Below are positions 1 to 9,737 of a DNA stretch of 64,000 nt, piece after piece (within the stretch, counting starts at the first letter, position 1; the number at the start of each line of letters is the position of its first letter). Source of the DNA: Triglochin maritima (Eukaryota; Streptophyta; Magnoliopsida; Alismatales; Juncaginaceae); NCBI GenBank assembly GCA_963682175.1, contig OY821786.1, positions 32,977,501 to 33,041,500 on the forward strand, given 5' to 3'. Position numbers and translations under genes: made by a program. The notes under the pieces were generated by a model. It was not told the origin of the DNA. It worked only from the letters and a program-made list of their open reading frames with translations, and did not search any database.

Positions 1-899
1 TTGTCCCCGTTACCTTTTTCATGCCTATAAATATAACTCTTCATCCTCATTTGTATTCACCCATTGCTTGGTGGCATTCTGTCTACTTGGAGTAAGCATT
101 GGAGCAAAAACTCAAGGTGGAGAAGAATGTCACTTGTAATATGAGTCATGTAAATAAAATAATTCTTAATAGTTTGTTTTAATATTGTCTTTCTTTTAAT
201 GCTTGCTTGTTTAGCTTGTTTTGTTTGTCTTAATCTTAGTAGAAGTAATTAGCATGTCCCCCTTTCCTATCTTAATTACCTTAATTTTGTTTTGTCTTCT
301 TTTAATGAGTAGTTTCATCCCATTTTGGGGGTGGAGTTGATGTTTACACATGTTATGTAGATGGAATGAATGCTAAACATTGTTGTATGTGAGAAATGTT
401 AGTATGATTGTTTGAATTAAAGAGAACACTTAACTTGATGATTTCTGTCATTATATTTAGGTACATTCCATGCTTGTTTAGGTTCTTAATAACAAACTTG
501 TCATGCTCATATTAATCACCTAGGTTAGTGATTTGGATGATAGGTATTGCCATGAGGTACTTCTTATGCACAACAAACACTATCTACACTTGTGCTTAAT
601 GACTGCATTCATCACCAGTTATTTCATGCGTACACACACTCCACCCCTCAGGGGTTTTCTATTCCTGATTTCTAGCTTCTTCTATTAGTCACTTAGTTTC
701 ATTTCTTCTCGCACTTTCATCTTATTGTTTCTTACTCATGCAGTGTAGTTAGTCTAGTTAGTTTAATCAATCTTTTCTCCACCTTTTTCCCACTCGCCTT
801 CGAACTAACCAAAGTCGACACACCTCTTTGTAGATCGACCCGTATTTGCCACTGCTTCCACGTGGTTGTGCACTTGCGGTTATTATAACTGATCAATCA
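1..899 (-). mobile_element. Element D, copy D1: partial non-coding LTR-retroelement-like repeat
   Basis: On the minus strand this stretch reads like the segment starting at 61015: the same TGATTGAT start, the same motif around CCGCAAGTGCAC, a shared block around GGGGTGGAGTGTGTG and the same order of blocks over about 900 bp. No coding region is visible. The start interrupts a copia gag reading frame at about 899, so D1 was inserted into that older element. It runs off the left edge of the window. I read it as the terminal part of a large non-autonomous LTR retroelement (LARD-like). The superfamily is not settled because no pol gene is visible. Confidence 0.55.
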
Positions 900-1398
900 C
901 GTTGCTTAGCGACCGGAGGAATTTCCTTGTCATATCTCCTTCATTTATTCTTCTTCCAAGAACTAAAAGAGAGTTAATAATGTCGGTGAAGCGAGTGTTC
1001 ATTTCGTTTATGTTTTCACCGATTTGCATAGAAAAGATTTCATATTTATGCATGAGGAGACTAATCATAGTTTCTTTGGTTTTACTATCACCTTCATGAT
1101 GCATTTGTATTCTATCCCAAATCTCATGAGCACTCTCACAACCCCTAATCCTATTATATTCTCCATCGTTAAGTCCACAATAAAGAATGTTCATAATTTT
1201 AGAATTCATCTCAATTTCTTTCATTTTGGCCCTAGACAAGGTAGCTAGTTCATCTTCATTTGGGAATGTGTAAGGATTTTGAAGAAAAATCCAATACTTA
1301 AGGTCCTTAGAAATTAGGAAAATTTTCATCCTATTCTTCCAATAAAATAGTCTAGTTGTGCATAATCCTTCTATATGATTAGATGATGTAGAAGTCAT
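900..1398 (-). pseudogene. Copia family B gag fragment (UBN2-type)
   Basis: The minus-strand frame starting at 1398 encodes a copia-type gag N-terminal region. It has the characteristic start in which a tyrosine-tryptophan-lysine segment precedes RMKIFL, a middle block around AHEIWDRI and the UBN2 signature ending in TRKFLRSL. Gag would form the virus-like particle of the retrotransposon. The frame is cut off after about 165 residues, where element D1 begins, so the zinc knuckle and pol are missing. It lies directly downstream (minus strand) of a primer binding site and of an LTR end of family B. This is the only internal sequence of family B in the window; all other B copies are lone LTRs. 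Confidence 0.8.
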
Positions 1399-1436
1399 GC
1401 TAAAATTACGATTAAGTGTGCTATTTAGCTAACAAG

Positions 1437-1448
1437 ACTCTGATACAA
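1437..1448 (-). other. Primer binding site of copia family B
   Basis: The minus strand reads TTGTATCAGAGT two bases after the LTR end CCTACA. This is a two-mismatch form of the TGGTATCAGAGC site that pairs with initiator methionine tRNA in plant copia elements. Confidence 0.7.
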
Positions 1449-1450
1449 AT

Positions 1451-1830
1451 TGTAGGATCGTGAATGCAACTTACTTTTAATCGATTTTAAGTTAATTACC
1501 TACTTGTTTAAGCAATCAATGAATGCACAACAGAACTAAAAACAAACAAGCAAGTAAACAGGAAATATTGCAAACCACACGAAGACGGGGGATTTTTATA
1601 GAGGTTCGGCACCCCACCCGGGTCCTAGTCCTCTCTTGCAAGCTTCACTCGAATCATTGAGGTCCACTCACAACTTCACTAACTACTCCCCGTTCCAAGC
1701 TGGGAGAGAACGCTTTTACAATCTCCAAGCTCGTGGACAACCCTCGCCGAGCTTGACCCGTCCTCTCACAATCCGAGAGGGACGCTTTGGATTTTTCCTG
1801 TTGATCTCACTCTTTTTCTGCATCCAATAT
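1451..1830 (-). mobile_element. LTR of copia family B, truncated copy B4
   Basis: The plus strand begins TGTAGGATCGTG and follows the same order as the LTRs at 41308-42761 and, inverted, 24341-25849 and 47730-49284: a Tyr-rich leader, a TTTATAGAGGTTCGGC block and a block of CT-rich stems around CTCACAATCCGAGAGG. Homology fades at about 1830, so roughly 1.1 kb, including the palindrome array, is missing. It abuts the degraded 3' end of the CACTA-1 second gene. Confidence 0.75.
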
Positions 1831-1899
1831 TAAACTACAAGGTTAGATTTCAAATTATTTGCATAACATTAAAATTAATAAAATTAAAATATCCCCTAA

Positions 1900-2563
1900 A
1901 AACCTTGCTACCCCAATAATCTAAAAGGGTGGGTGGACCAGTCCTCCACATATATGCTTTGTGGCCGTCGGACCATCCGCTCCTCTCGGGTCTGTGTCGG
2001 CTCCACCCGCTTTTTTAGAGGTCAAATTTGTATTCCTTCCACTTCTTGTTTAGAGACCTCATGACATTGTCTCTAAATCCCTCAAGAACCGTCCAATGTG
2101 CCTGTAAAACAACGTTAGTACGTAATTAAATGAAATAGATAATAAAAAAGTTACGATGAATTGAAATGTTACCAAAATTTGTTCCCATGCCACGTCCTTG
2201 TCCTTCTTGGGCACCAGTCTCCAGTCTGCATAACGTGGGGGTAGTATTTGTGACCTCCTCGCAAGTGACCCAATAAAGTTCTTGAAACTCTCGGCCATGG
2301 GTCCTCTGGGTACCCCCTCTGGTGTGAAATTGATCGGAGATTGGTCCTTCTAACTTTAACCATTCTTCCAAACACTAAGTGGGACCGTGTCCCCTACTCC
2401 TACTTGTACTGGTTTCACTTGCAGAAGGTGAAAGTTGAATCTCGTCTACGAGAGCCACTTCAACAGTCTCCTGTGAATCTGTACGTCGACGACGTAAAGA
2501 TGTGTCATCCCTGTCATCCTCACGAGTGTTGTGTCGTTGAGCCATATCTGAATTAAAGAACAT
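1900..2563 (-). pseudogene. CACTA-1 second gene: Transposase_24-like (Ptta/En/Spm) fragment
   Basis: In the minus strand a start at 2563 leads into a low-complexity Ser/Arg/Thr region. This is followed, after frame changes, by a segment with the signature FIGSLARRSQILPPRYADW and WRLVPKKDKDVAWEQI. These match the family in which a DNA-binding transposase segment has the pattern ADWR..P...K...W. A probable intron acceptor (TTTACAG in minus orientation, near 2105) leads to a further piece with RDNVMRSLNKKWKEYK and, later, PTLLDYWG, typical of the C-terminal half of this family. Several frameshifts and one in-frame stop make it a pseudogene. In intact En/Spm elements this product is thought to bind the subterminal repeats. 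Confidence 0.7.
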
Positions 2564-2649
2564 AACAAGTTAGCATACTATCATTATTACTTCTATATAG
2601 TTTAAAAGTAAGAGAACACTGGTTTTCCTACTCGCTAAATAATGAACTA

Positions 2650-3330
2650 CTCCACCACAACTGGCTCTAGATCATGTCTCACAAACTCCACCAAACTAAC
2701 ATCGTCAATCTGAACTCTATCTTGCAGAAGATTTCCTTGACCATACTCTGGATCTTAAGATTAATCGTCCTCCATATTATATGAATCTCTCGGAAACATT
2801 CGTACAACCACTAACCATTGATCATCGGTTTCTCTCTCTTTTGGCTCGGCAACATAAAAATCTTTCTCTACCTGAGATGCAAGTACAAAAGGTTCTTTTG
2901 GTTTCATAAATCGATTCGTATTCACCAATGTGAACCCATATTCATCACTTCTAGTAGTGTTGTCTCAACCCAAAACGTCGTACCATTTGCACTTGAACAA
3001 AATAAACTTCAAATCACCATAGTATTGAAGTTCGATTATGTCTTGCAATACACCAAAGTAGTCGACAGGTGCAATAAAAGGATTCCTATCTCATGCAGAA
3101 GAGTAACTTTCTGTTGTTTCTTTCCACTATTTTGTGTTTTGGGTTCCGACTCACGTTTCCATGTGCGAAACAAAAACTCATTGATGAAATATCCTGAATA
3201 CCTTCTCCCCACGTTGTTTGGACCTCTAGCAAGTATTTCGATATCGATATTTCCACAGTTTTCCTTGCGAACCATCTCCCTAAAACACTCACTAGAAGTC
3301 TTATGTCGAACATTTGATTGTTGTCATCGA
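2650..3330 (-). pseudogene. CACTA-1 DUF4216-like domain, degraded
   Basis: The minus strand around 3200-3270 reads ARGPNNVGRRYSGYFINEF and then RFRT-like and KTQNSG motifs, the usual start of the DUF4216 domain found C-terminal to TNP2 in plant CACTA transposases. Further pieces around 2830-2960 (residues such as MNMGSHW and NQKNLL) match the second half after frameshifts, and 2650-2800 keeps a tail ending in an acidic stretch. The frame is broken repeatedly, so it cannot be translated as one protein. A plus-strand ORF across the same DNA (2818-3366) is only the complementary shadow. Confidence 0.7.
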
Positions 3331-3484
3331 TTGCGATGTACTCCTACTTTAAGGAAAGCGGTGTAACGGTTAAAATGCCTGAAATAGTCGAATGTGTAAT
3401 TATGTGTTAACAATGAGTTAAAGACATTCCTAATTAAATAACACAAGTGTAGTCCCAACTTACTATTGAATATTGATATTCATC

Positions 3485-3795
3485 AACAATGGTAGTATTA
3501 TTTAACACCCAACTGTGAGCTTTTTAGTACGTGATGATCATTACTTTTTAGTGAGCTAATCTTGCACCTTTTCTCGTTAACACATCGAGATATGGTGGAT
3601 GAATACCCATCTAGCACCTTCACTGATTGAAGAACACTACCAAAAAAATCATCTTAGTAGCGCTCATCTAGAAAGAAGCTGGTGGATAAGACATCTCTTT
3701 GTCGTCCTCATCATGCGTGATATACATATCCCGTCTTATACCCATTTCTTTAAAGTCATTCCTTGATTTTGCATTATCTTTGGTTCCTTGTGGGG
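3485..3795 (-). pseudogene. CACTA-1 TNP2 transposase, 3' (C-terminal) piece
   Basis: Starting at 3795 in minus orientation, the sequence reads GTKDNAKSRNDFKEMGIRR followed by a PPASF block, the TNP2 region that follows the DVMH motif. Around 3500-3655 it continues with a phenylalanine/glycine-rich segment and ISRCVN..KCKISSLKSNDHHV, again standard for TNP2. It is separated from the preceding TNP2 part by solo LTR F. Removing that LTR and one copy of its TTAAT duplication makes the frame run straight through the junction. Later frameshifts and stops show that the gene is dead. Confidence 0.8.
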
Positions 3796-3937
3796 TTAAT
3801 TGTGGGATCCTAATCCTAATTGAGTTTTGTGATTGTTTAGGTGGTGTTTAGGAGGAGTTAGGGATGGATGGTTGAGATGGAGTGGAGAAAATTGGATGGT
3901 GTGGATGAAGTGATGGATGGGTTTTAAGGTGAGCTCT

Positions 3938-3996
3938 CTCTCACTCTCTCACACGTCTCTCTCATTCTCTCTCTCTCACTCTCGCGTCTCTCTCTG
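3938..3996 (+). repeat. CT-rich microsatellite-like tract in LTR F
   Basis: An interrupted run of CTCTCT units with CACGTCTC and CGCGTCTC interruptions. It may lie in the transcribed leader of the LTR if F reads on the plus strand. Confidence 0.7.
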
Positions 3997-4382
3997 TACC
4001 CAGTGGTGTTCCGGCGTGAGGTACTGAGCTCCGGTGAGGTTGCAGTGTTCGGCAAGTGTTGGTTGGTGGAGGGAGTCTGTTGTATTGCTAAAACTGTCTC
4101 GTTTTTAGTTGTTGTGGTCAGTATGGAGATTAACGGAGGTGGAGGTGTGACTGTGAATGGGCGAGGAGGTGCGATCGTTGATCGAGCGAGAATTCGTCGG
4201 TGGATTGTGATTTTAGGGAGAAGTGCTCGGAGAAGCGCCGTCAAGGTTCTTTGAAGGCTTCTTCAGACCTTCACAGTATGTCAACCTTGTAATTGTAGCT
4301 AACTTTTGTTGTCAGTATTTGGAAGTCGACGGAAGGTTGAAAGACTCGTCGCAAGCAAATGTGCAACAATTTTACTGTTGGA

Positions 4383-4992
4383 TCGGTCAACTGGTTAGTA
4401 CAACGGTTGACCGTTCCTAGTGTGAATTCGTGATTCTGCCTCACACCGGTCAAACGATGCCCTTGGGCGGTCGACCAGTAGTGCATTTGAGGCAAGCCTA
4501 GTTGGTTTCAGTCAAATGGGCCCCCTTTGTCGTTCGACCGTGTGCACTATTGTAGGTCGGTTGGGGCGTTGACCATCCAAACGGTCGACCTCCTGTTTGA
4601 CTCGTCCGATCGACGACTTAAGTTAACTTGTGGTGTGGTTCGACCGATGGTGGTTCGGTCGACCGGTGTTGATTGGATGCGATGAAGGATTTTACTGGTG
4701 GAATTCGGTCGACCGAGAGTGCTCGGAGGTTCGACCGGTTGATTATGTTGAGCGTTGGAGGATTTTTAGTGGTGGTTTTCGATCGAACGGATCCCCTTTG
4801 TCATTCGACCAATTGGTCGTTTTGTTCGTTGAGCCTGGAAGGTGACCTTCTAAACGGTCGATCAGTCCCTGACTTTGGTTCGATTGAGCATGTGTGCTTG
4901 GAGGGAATTGTTCGACTGATGGAGTGCCGATCGAGGCAATTGCCCTGTTTTAGTGAGAGACGGTCGACCATGACTCTTGGTTCGGTCGACCG
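4383..4992. repeat. Paired GGTCGACC-type palindrome array in LTR F
   Basis: About 20 sites of the form GGTCGACC or one-step variants (GGTCAAC, GGTTGACC, GTTCGACC) are packed into roughly 600 bp of otherwise ordinary sequence. Many come as pairs about 16-21 bp apart, for example GTCAAC at 4386 with GTTGAC at 4406, and GTCAAA at 4449 with GTCGAC at 4470. The same module occurs in LTR families A, B and E. Confidence 0.8.
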
Positions 4993-5105
4993 ATTTTGGC
5001 CAGTTTTGCCCATATGGAGTGTGTTTGTTGTGGTTGTCCTTGTGAGACGAGTTGTGGTGCCAATGTTCTTCCAGAAAGTGTGCTAGTGAGCACGGGTGTT
5101 GCGGT

Positions 5106-5490
5106 GGTTGGGTGAAAAAGCCCTGGAACCCAGCTAGTCTGTGCGACGTTGGGTGAAAAAGCCATGGGGCTCTGTAGTGTGTTCAGGTTGGGTGAAAGAT
5201 CCCTGGAGCCTAAGCAAGGACCGCGTGATAAGGGTTGGGTGAAAAAGCCCTGGAGCCTGAGCAAAGACCGCGTGATAAGGGTTGGGTGAAAAAGCCCTGG
5301 AGCCCTAAAAACGTTCAGGTTGGGTGAAAGAACCCTAGAGCCTTGGTCGTGTCGTAGTAGTTGCGGTTGTGCAAAAAAGTATTGGAGCCCAACTTGACGA
5401 CGTTGAGTGTTGCGGTGGTTGGGTGAAAAAGCCCTAGAGCCCCATAACTGTGTGGGGGAGGTGTGGTTGGGTGAAAAAGCCTTGAAGCCC
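5106..5490 (+). repeat. Tandem repeat, nine copies of a 25-bp core
   Basis: The core GGTTGGGTGAAAAAGCCCTG, followed by GAGCC, recurs nine times with spacers of variable length (about 12-30 bp). Starts are near 5106, 5147, 5188, 5234, 5280, 5318, 5365, 5419 and 5465. Copies vary at a few positions (for example AAAGATCCC or AAAGAACCC). It lies within LTR F, downstream of the palindrome array. Confidence 0.85.
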
Positions 5491-5873
5491 AGTCTTGTGT
5501 TTATACTTTTCTTTGTTGATAGAATTGCATGCTAGTATGTTTCTGTTTCATGCAATGTAGAGTTTGGCATACGGGGTTTCCTTCTGGAAACTCAGGCATT
5601 GTTGCATGTTTACTTTTCAGACCGTGATCGGCATTAGGGGGTGGTGACCGAGGAGAGGAGCTCCACTACCAGATCTTGTTTTCTCTCCTTTTGAGGTAGA
5701 GTGATTACTTGTACTTTGTATAGCCTTTTATTTTAATCACACTTTTGAAACACTCAGATATATATATGATATATGTTGATGCACCGTTTTCCTTGTGTTT
5801 TGAGTAATATCCTCTGTTGATTGTATGTTATAAAATTTTAAATTCTTCCGTTGTTTGAGGATGTTACATTAAT

Positions 5874-6442
5874 ATTGTTTTCAAAAAACTATCATAAACA
5901 TTCCACTCCGTGTGCATCACATCAATATTGTACCGCACTAAAAGATCTTTCCAATAAGGCAGTTGGAAAAAAATACTTCTCTTCGTCTAGTTATTCCCGT
6001 CACCTATATAACAGTTTCACAAGTTGTCAAGAACTTCTTCTCCAAATTTGTATTCCAGTGGAGTTCTATGTTCCTCTTCACCATCAAATGCTCTCTTGTT
6101 TCTCCTCCAATGGTGATCTGATTCAAGCCATCGATGATGTCCCAAATACACATTTTTCCCACTATGTTTCAGATAAATGGAATGAGTATCTTATATACAA
6201 TAGGGACACACCATATATCCTCTAGTCATCCACCCACTCAGATCGGCATAAGCAGGAAAGTCATTGATAGTCCACATCAAAGCAGCCCTTAACGTGAAAC
6301 ATGACTTAGTGTAAGCGTCATCAGTATCCCAACCTTCTTCCCAAACTTCTTTCAGCTCTTCGATTAACGGTTGTAAGCAAACATCTATCTTGTTACCAGG
6401 GTGACCGGGTATGATCAACGACATCATAAAAACTGATGCCTT
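5874..6442 (-). pseudogene. CACTA-1 TNP2 transposase, middle piece
   Basis: Minus-strand translation from 6442 gives KASVFMMSLIIPGHPGNKID, then LQPLIEELKEVWEEG, DAYTKSCFTLRAALMWTIND and FPAYADLSGWMTRGY...CPYC. These are the core, highly recognisable TNP2 motifs (PF02992). The remaining part to 5874 keeps KHSGK, GHHRWL, RRNKRAF and, at the low-coordinate end, RYNIDVMH with a decayed NVYD, where LTR F interrupts. Frameshifts occur after about residue 80. TNP2 is the catalytic transposase of CACTA elements. Confidence 0.88.
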
Positions 6443-7629
6443 TGAAAGGAATGTGTTCTAAAAAAATTACTTTTATATGTCAATTATTATGAATTGGATG
6501 TGCAAACATTTTGTCCATTGATTATGGTATTCATCTTTTGGAGGTGTTAAGGAAGAGACGTTTGTTCCTTAACCGTAGAGTTTTAAAAGATAATGGTTTA
6601 CATAAATCAAAGGTTATTCACAATCATGGTAATTAACATGGAACATTAATCACCAAGATAAGATTGTCGTGTTGGTCATCGATTGTTGTAGCTCTACAAA
6701 TAATTGACGACACAAGTATATAAAAAAGGAAAAGATTACTTTTATATATTCAATAGACCTAACAGGTAAAACATTATGGGATTGTGTTTCGTGTCATTAA
6801 TGTTTTACTGTTTCTTGGATCCTAAGATATGAGACTTATATCTTTTCACTCAAGAAGTGCTTAATTTTATTATTGTGAAAAGTTATCAATGAGTATAGTG
6901 ATAAATGCAATAGTTGGTTGAACATGACTTGTGCTGGAAAAGATAGTTAGTCAAACGATTATCATTGCCCCTCTTAATTGAGTGATGATATTAGTGCCCC
7001 CTTGATAGAGCAAATTATAATGTGCACAATGTAACTTGAGTTAAGTTACATAGTTATAATTAGCTTAGAGAGATCAATAAATGAATATAATATAAATGGT
7101 GACACATTTTCTACTTTGTATATATTCTTAATATCATGAGGCAAGGGACGGACACAAGTGGTGCACTTACATCACTAAATGGATCGTGTATAGTTCGAGT
7201 GGAACAAAGTCATCTATGCTAATTGGGTAACTATAATGTGTAGCTAGATACCGCTTATAGTTTGAGACATTAAGTGTTTAATATCGCTGACAATTTGGCT
7301 TAGATCCTCCTATAGGTCACACCACAAAACTGGGAAACAAGAAGCTTAATTTTGAGTTCATCTGATGTGACGGGTTTTCATGTGACAAGGGACACATGTG
7401 GTGAATCAATAAAATCAATATGTCATGAGAATTGACATAATTAGAATCATTAATAAATTCATATGAGGTGTATATATTATGGGGTATAATAATTTAATAT
7501 TACATATGATAATATATTACATAAGAGATGAATTTGCTAAAACCTCCAAAAGATCAAATTTTGTTGGAAATAAATCCAAAATTTGACAAAGGCAAAATCG
7601 GGATCAAAACGGTAAACCGTTTTTTTTGG

Positions 7630-8012
7630 TTCGGTCGACCGAGGTATCTTAAGGAACGGTCAACCGAACAAGGGTCGGATAAAGCAAATGATTGACCAAA
7701 ATTGTCTGGAGTGTCTGGGCAATTGGATTCGGTCAACCGGGCTTAATCGGTCAACCAAAAGAAAATATCCAAGAGCTATCTTGGGATATTTGCGGTAGAC
7801 CGAATGTGACACGTTCTTCCGAAGAAGATTCGCCAGGAGAAATTTTGGTGGGTCAACGGTCGACCAGAGCAAGACACGGATCGTCTGAATTTTTCCAGAG
7901 ATTTTTTCTCATGAATGTTCGGTCGACCGTCAAGCTCACGGTCCACCGAACGTGTGTTAAAACCAAATGGTTCGGTTAACCGAGAAGAATTCTCGGTTAA
8001 CCAAACAACGCG
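7630..8012. repeat. Paired palindrome array in the family A solo LTR
   Basis: Pairs include GTCGAC (7634) with GTCAAC (7659), GTCAAC (7732) with GTCAAC (7750), GTCGAC (7922) with GTCCAC (7941), and GTTAAC (7975) with GTTAAC (7996). Spacings are 25, 18, 19 and 21 bp. The array ends about 170 bp upstream of the LTR TATA box at 8183. Confidence 0.8.
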
Positions 8013-8182
8013 ATTTTTGCCTGAATTATTAAGAGAATAATTAGATCATAGGTTGGATTAATTCCAGATTTGATCAAACATTTTTTAGGATGCTTATGTG
8101 GCAATTTGGGATTAATTTTAGGAGAGAATAACCAAGAGATCATGACTAGAAAATAGTTCTTGATAAAGATATTTTGGGAGCC

Positions 8183-8190
8183 TATAAAAG
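8183..8190 (+). promoter_or_regulatory. Predicted TATA box of the family A LTR
   Basis: TATAAAAG lies in the middle of the LTR, preceded by the palindrome array and followed by a transcribed-leader-like stretch. Position and sequence fit a pol II promoter at the U3/R boundary. Confidence 0.5.
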
Positions 8191-8639
8191 GACACATCAT
8201 CCTACTTGTTTATGTTAATGCATAAAATCTCTCTCTCATTAGCCTCTCCTTTAATCACCACGAAAATCTCTTAATAGTTTTAAGTTTTGGAGATAGAAAT
8301 ATAAGGAGCTTAAAGAGGGGTTATTACCTAGATTCTTAGCTTAATTAGAGATTGATCGGCTAGCTCCTTTCTCTCTAATCTTGTTTAGAGTTTGGTGAAC
8401 ACTTGGAGGCGAATCAACGGGCGATTCGACGAGCAACGGACTCCGGATCTTCTGAAAGTTTTTAGAGAACCTTTGGGTATGATCCTCTCTTTTTTTAATA
8501 TGTGTAGGAATGCATGATATTATAATAAACATATACATGTACATAAAATCAATGAAAATATGAAATCGATCTTGTATGTTTCTATTAATTTTTAAAAAAT
8601 ATATACATACATAGGGACACGAAATCCTATAGATTCATA

Positions 8640-9737
8640 CTCATCCGCGATGGGAGATTATATGACACAAGAATTACGAGCCATATGTTGTGTTGAGTTT
8701 GGCTGAATGTTGAAAGCCATCAGCCAACCCTAGCCTCACATTTCTTATCTCTGAAGCAAAACTTGAATGTTTGTTGTCTAACTTAGCCCAACACGTAGAA
8801 TCAGCTGGATGACACAATTTACCATATTTTTACGTTCTTCTGAATGTCGTCTCATCGATTTCGCAATATCAGCAGAGAGATACAACCTGCAAAACCTTAG
8901 CTTTAATAGGAAGTGTCGTAAATCCGCCACGAGATTTTTTTTGGATTTTTTAAAACCATGTTCTTGCATGTCTACTTAAACTTCATCCTCCCCTTCCCCG
9001 GTTAACCAATGAGATTCTCCGCATATCGCACACGAATTGGCATTCTCGTTCTCTTTCCAGTACAAAATGCAATGATTCTTGCACATGTGAATATTTTCAT
9101 AATAAAATCCTAAATTTCAAACCAATTTCACCGTCTGATACGTATGTTTCGGCAGACAAGCTCCCTGTGGCAAATTCAGCTTGAAACGCCAACCATTTGT
9201 TGAACGAAGTGTCCGACCATTTACAAGTGGTCTTCATACGAAACACTTTGATGGCAAATGACAACTTTGTCAATTCTGGTTTACATCCCGGATACAACGG
9301 TTGTTCTCTGTCTTTTAAGTAATCCAGAAACTTCTGAGCATATTCCGTTATCCCGTGTCTCGACGCATCGTCACTGACATTACCACCTACAACGATGTCG
9401 TGTAGCATCCCTTCAATGTCATCCATCTCATCTTCACTCGGCTTATTTTCTGTTGTAGGTGCTACATTTGTCGACACTATTATTTGGGCGCTCGTACTGG
9501 CAAGTGAATCTCCGTGAAAAAAACTCATTGCTCATAATTTCGAGCAAAATCGTTAACGACAACATCATCGATAACGTCACCTCTGGTTGCCCACTTGTTA
9601 TTGCAACATTTTTTGGACGTGCATAAGATCCTTCCATCTTGAATGTAGTGGTTCTTGGAACTAAATGCTAATTTCAGGAAAGCCTCAAAATTTCGACTAA
9701 CTCTTTGTTTATACATCCAACTTCTGTCTGAAGTCAT
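8640..9737 (-). pseudogene. CACTA-1 TNP2 transposase, 5' (N-terminal) piece
   Basis: The chosen start at 9737 gives MTSDRSWMYKQR, the classical beginning of the transposase-associated domain (PF13963). It continues with a Cys pair (ILCTSKKCCNNK) and then, after a frame change, an acidic linker. Next comes QPLYPGCKPELTKLSF with FRMKTTCKWSD, the region preceding TNP2. Downstream pieces keep HVQ..CHFVL, a CxxC-like block near 9020, KSMRRHSEERKN (8880-8830) and DNKHS-like residues. The piece stops at the family A LTR near 8640. Several frameshifts are present. The predicted methionine seven codons upstream is less likely, as homologues start at the MxxDRSWMY position. Confidence 0.82.

Larger units (their letters stand above)
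3801..5868. mobile_element. Solo LTR F (2,068 bp) inserted in TNP2, TSD TTAAT
   Basis: The insert begins TGTGGGATCC and ends GGATGTTACA, so it has TG...CA ends with a short imperfect inverted repeat. It is bounded by TTAAT at 3796-3800 and again at 5869-5873. Excision reconnects the TNP2 reading frame on the minus strand, which confirms the boundaries. Inside it, in order, are a CT-rich run (3938-3996), a palindrome array (4383-4992), a nine-copy tandem repeat (5106-5490) and an AT-rich tail. No internal retroelement genes are present, so it is a solo LTR. Superfamily and orientation are not determined. ORFs at 4003-4254 and 4630-5086 are non-coding by-products. Confidence 0.8.
6443..8631 (+). 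mobile_element. Solo LTR of copia family A (2.2 kb), inserted in TNP2
   Basis: The start TGAAAGGAATGTGTTC and the order of blocks match the LTRs of elements A1 (20753, 29496) and A2. It ends ATCCTATA where intact copies end CCTACA. A TATA box (TATAAAAG) is at 8183-8190. TNP2 reading frames flank it on both sides. I could not match a 5-bp TSD (GCCTT on the left, GATTC on the right), so a few bases may have been lost. It differs from the other A LTRs: the three 53-bp tandem units are missing, and a 380-bp palindrome array (7630-8012) sits where other copies have about one pair. Confidence 0.85.
1900..9737 (-). mobile_element. CACTA-1: degraded En/Spm-type DNA transposon, interrupted by two solo LTRs
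   Basis: The minus strand contains, in normal CACTA order, a transposase-associated N-terminal domain, TNP2, a DUF4216-like domain and then a separate plant transposase (Ptta/En/Spm, Transposase_24-like) gene. The element carries two foreign insertions, at 3801-5868 and 6443-8631, both inside TNP2. Neither terminal inverted repeat is convincingly visible: the 3' side is lost at a fragment of copia B near 1830-1900, and the 5' side dissolves into AT-rich DNA above 9740. The coordinates are therefore those of the recognisable coding part, not the true ends. Confidence 0.8.

Noticed and set aside
2818..3366. 182-residue plus-strand ORF
   Set aside because: It is the complement of the minus-strand DUF4216 region of CACTA-1. 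It has no domain, and its codon pattern is that of the shadow strand.
4673..5086. ORFs rich in Val, Arg and Asp in LTR F
   Set aside because: Translation of the GGTCGACC array itself, with no domain; located in a solo LTR.
5851..6225. 124-residue plus-strand ORF
   Set aside because: Complement of the TNP2 transposase middle piece, which is recognisable on the minus strand.
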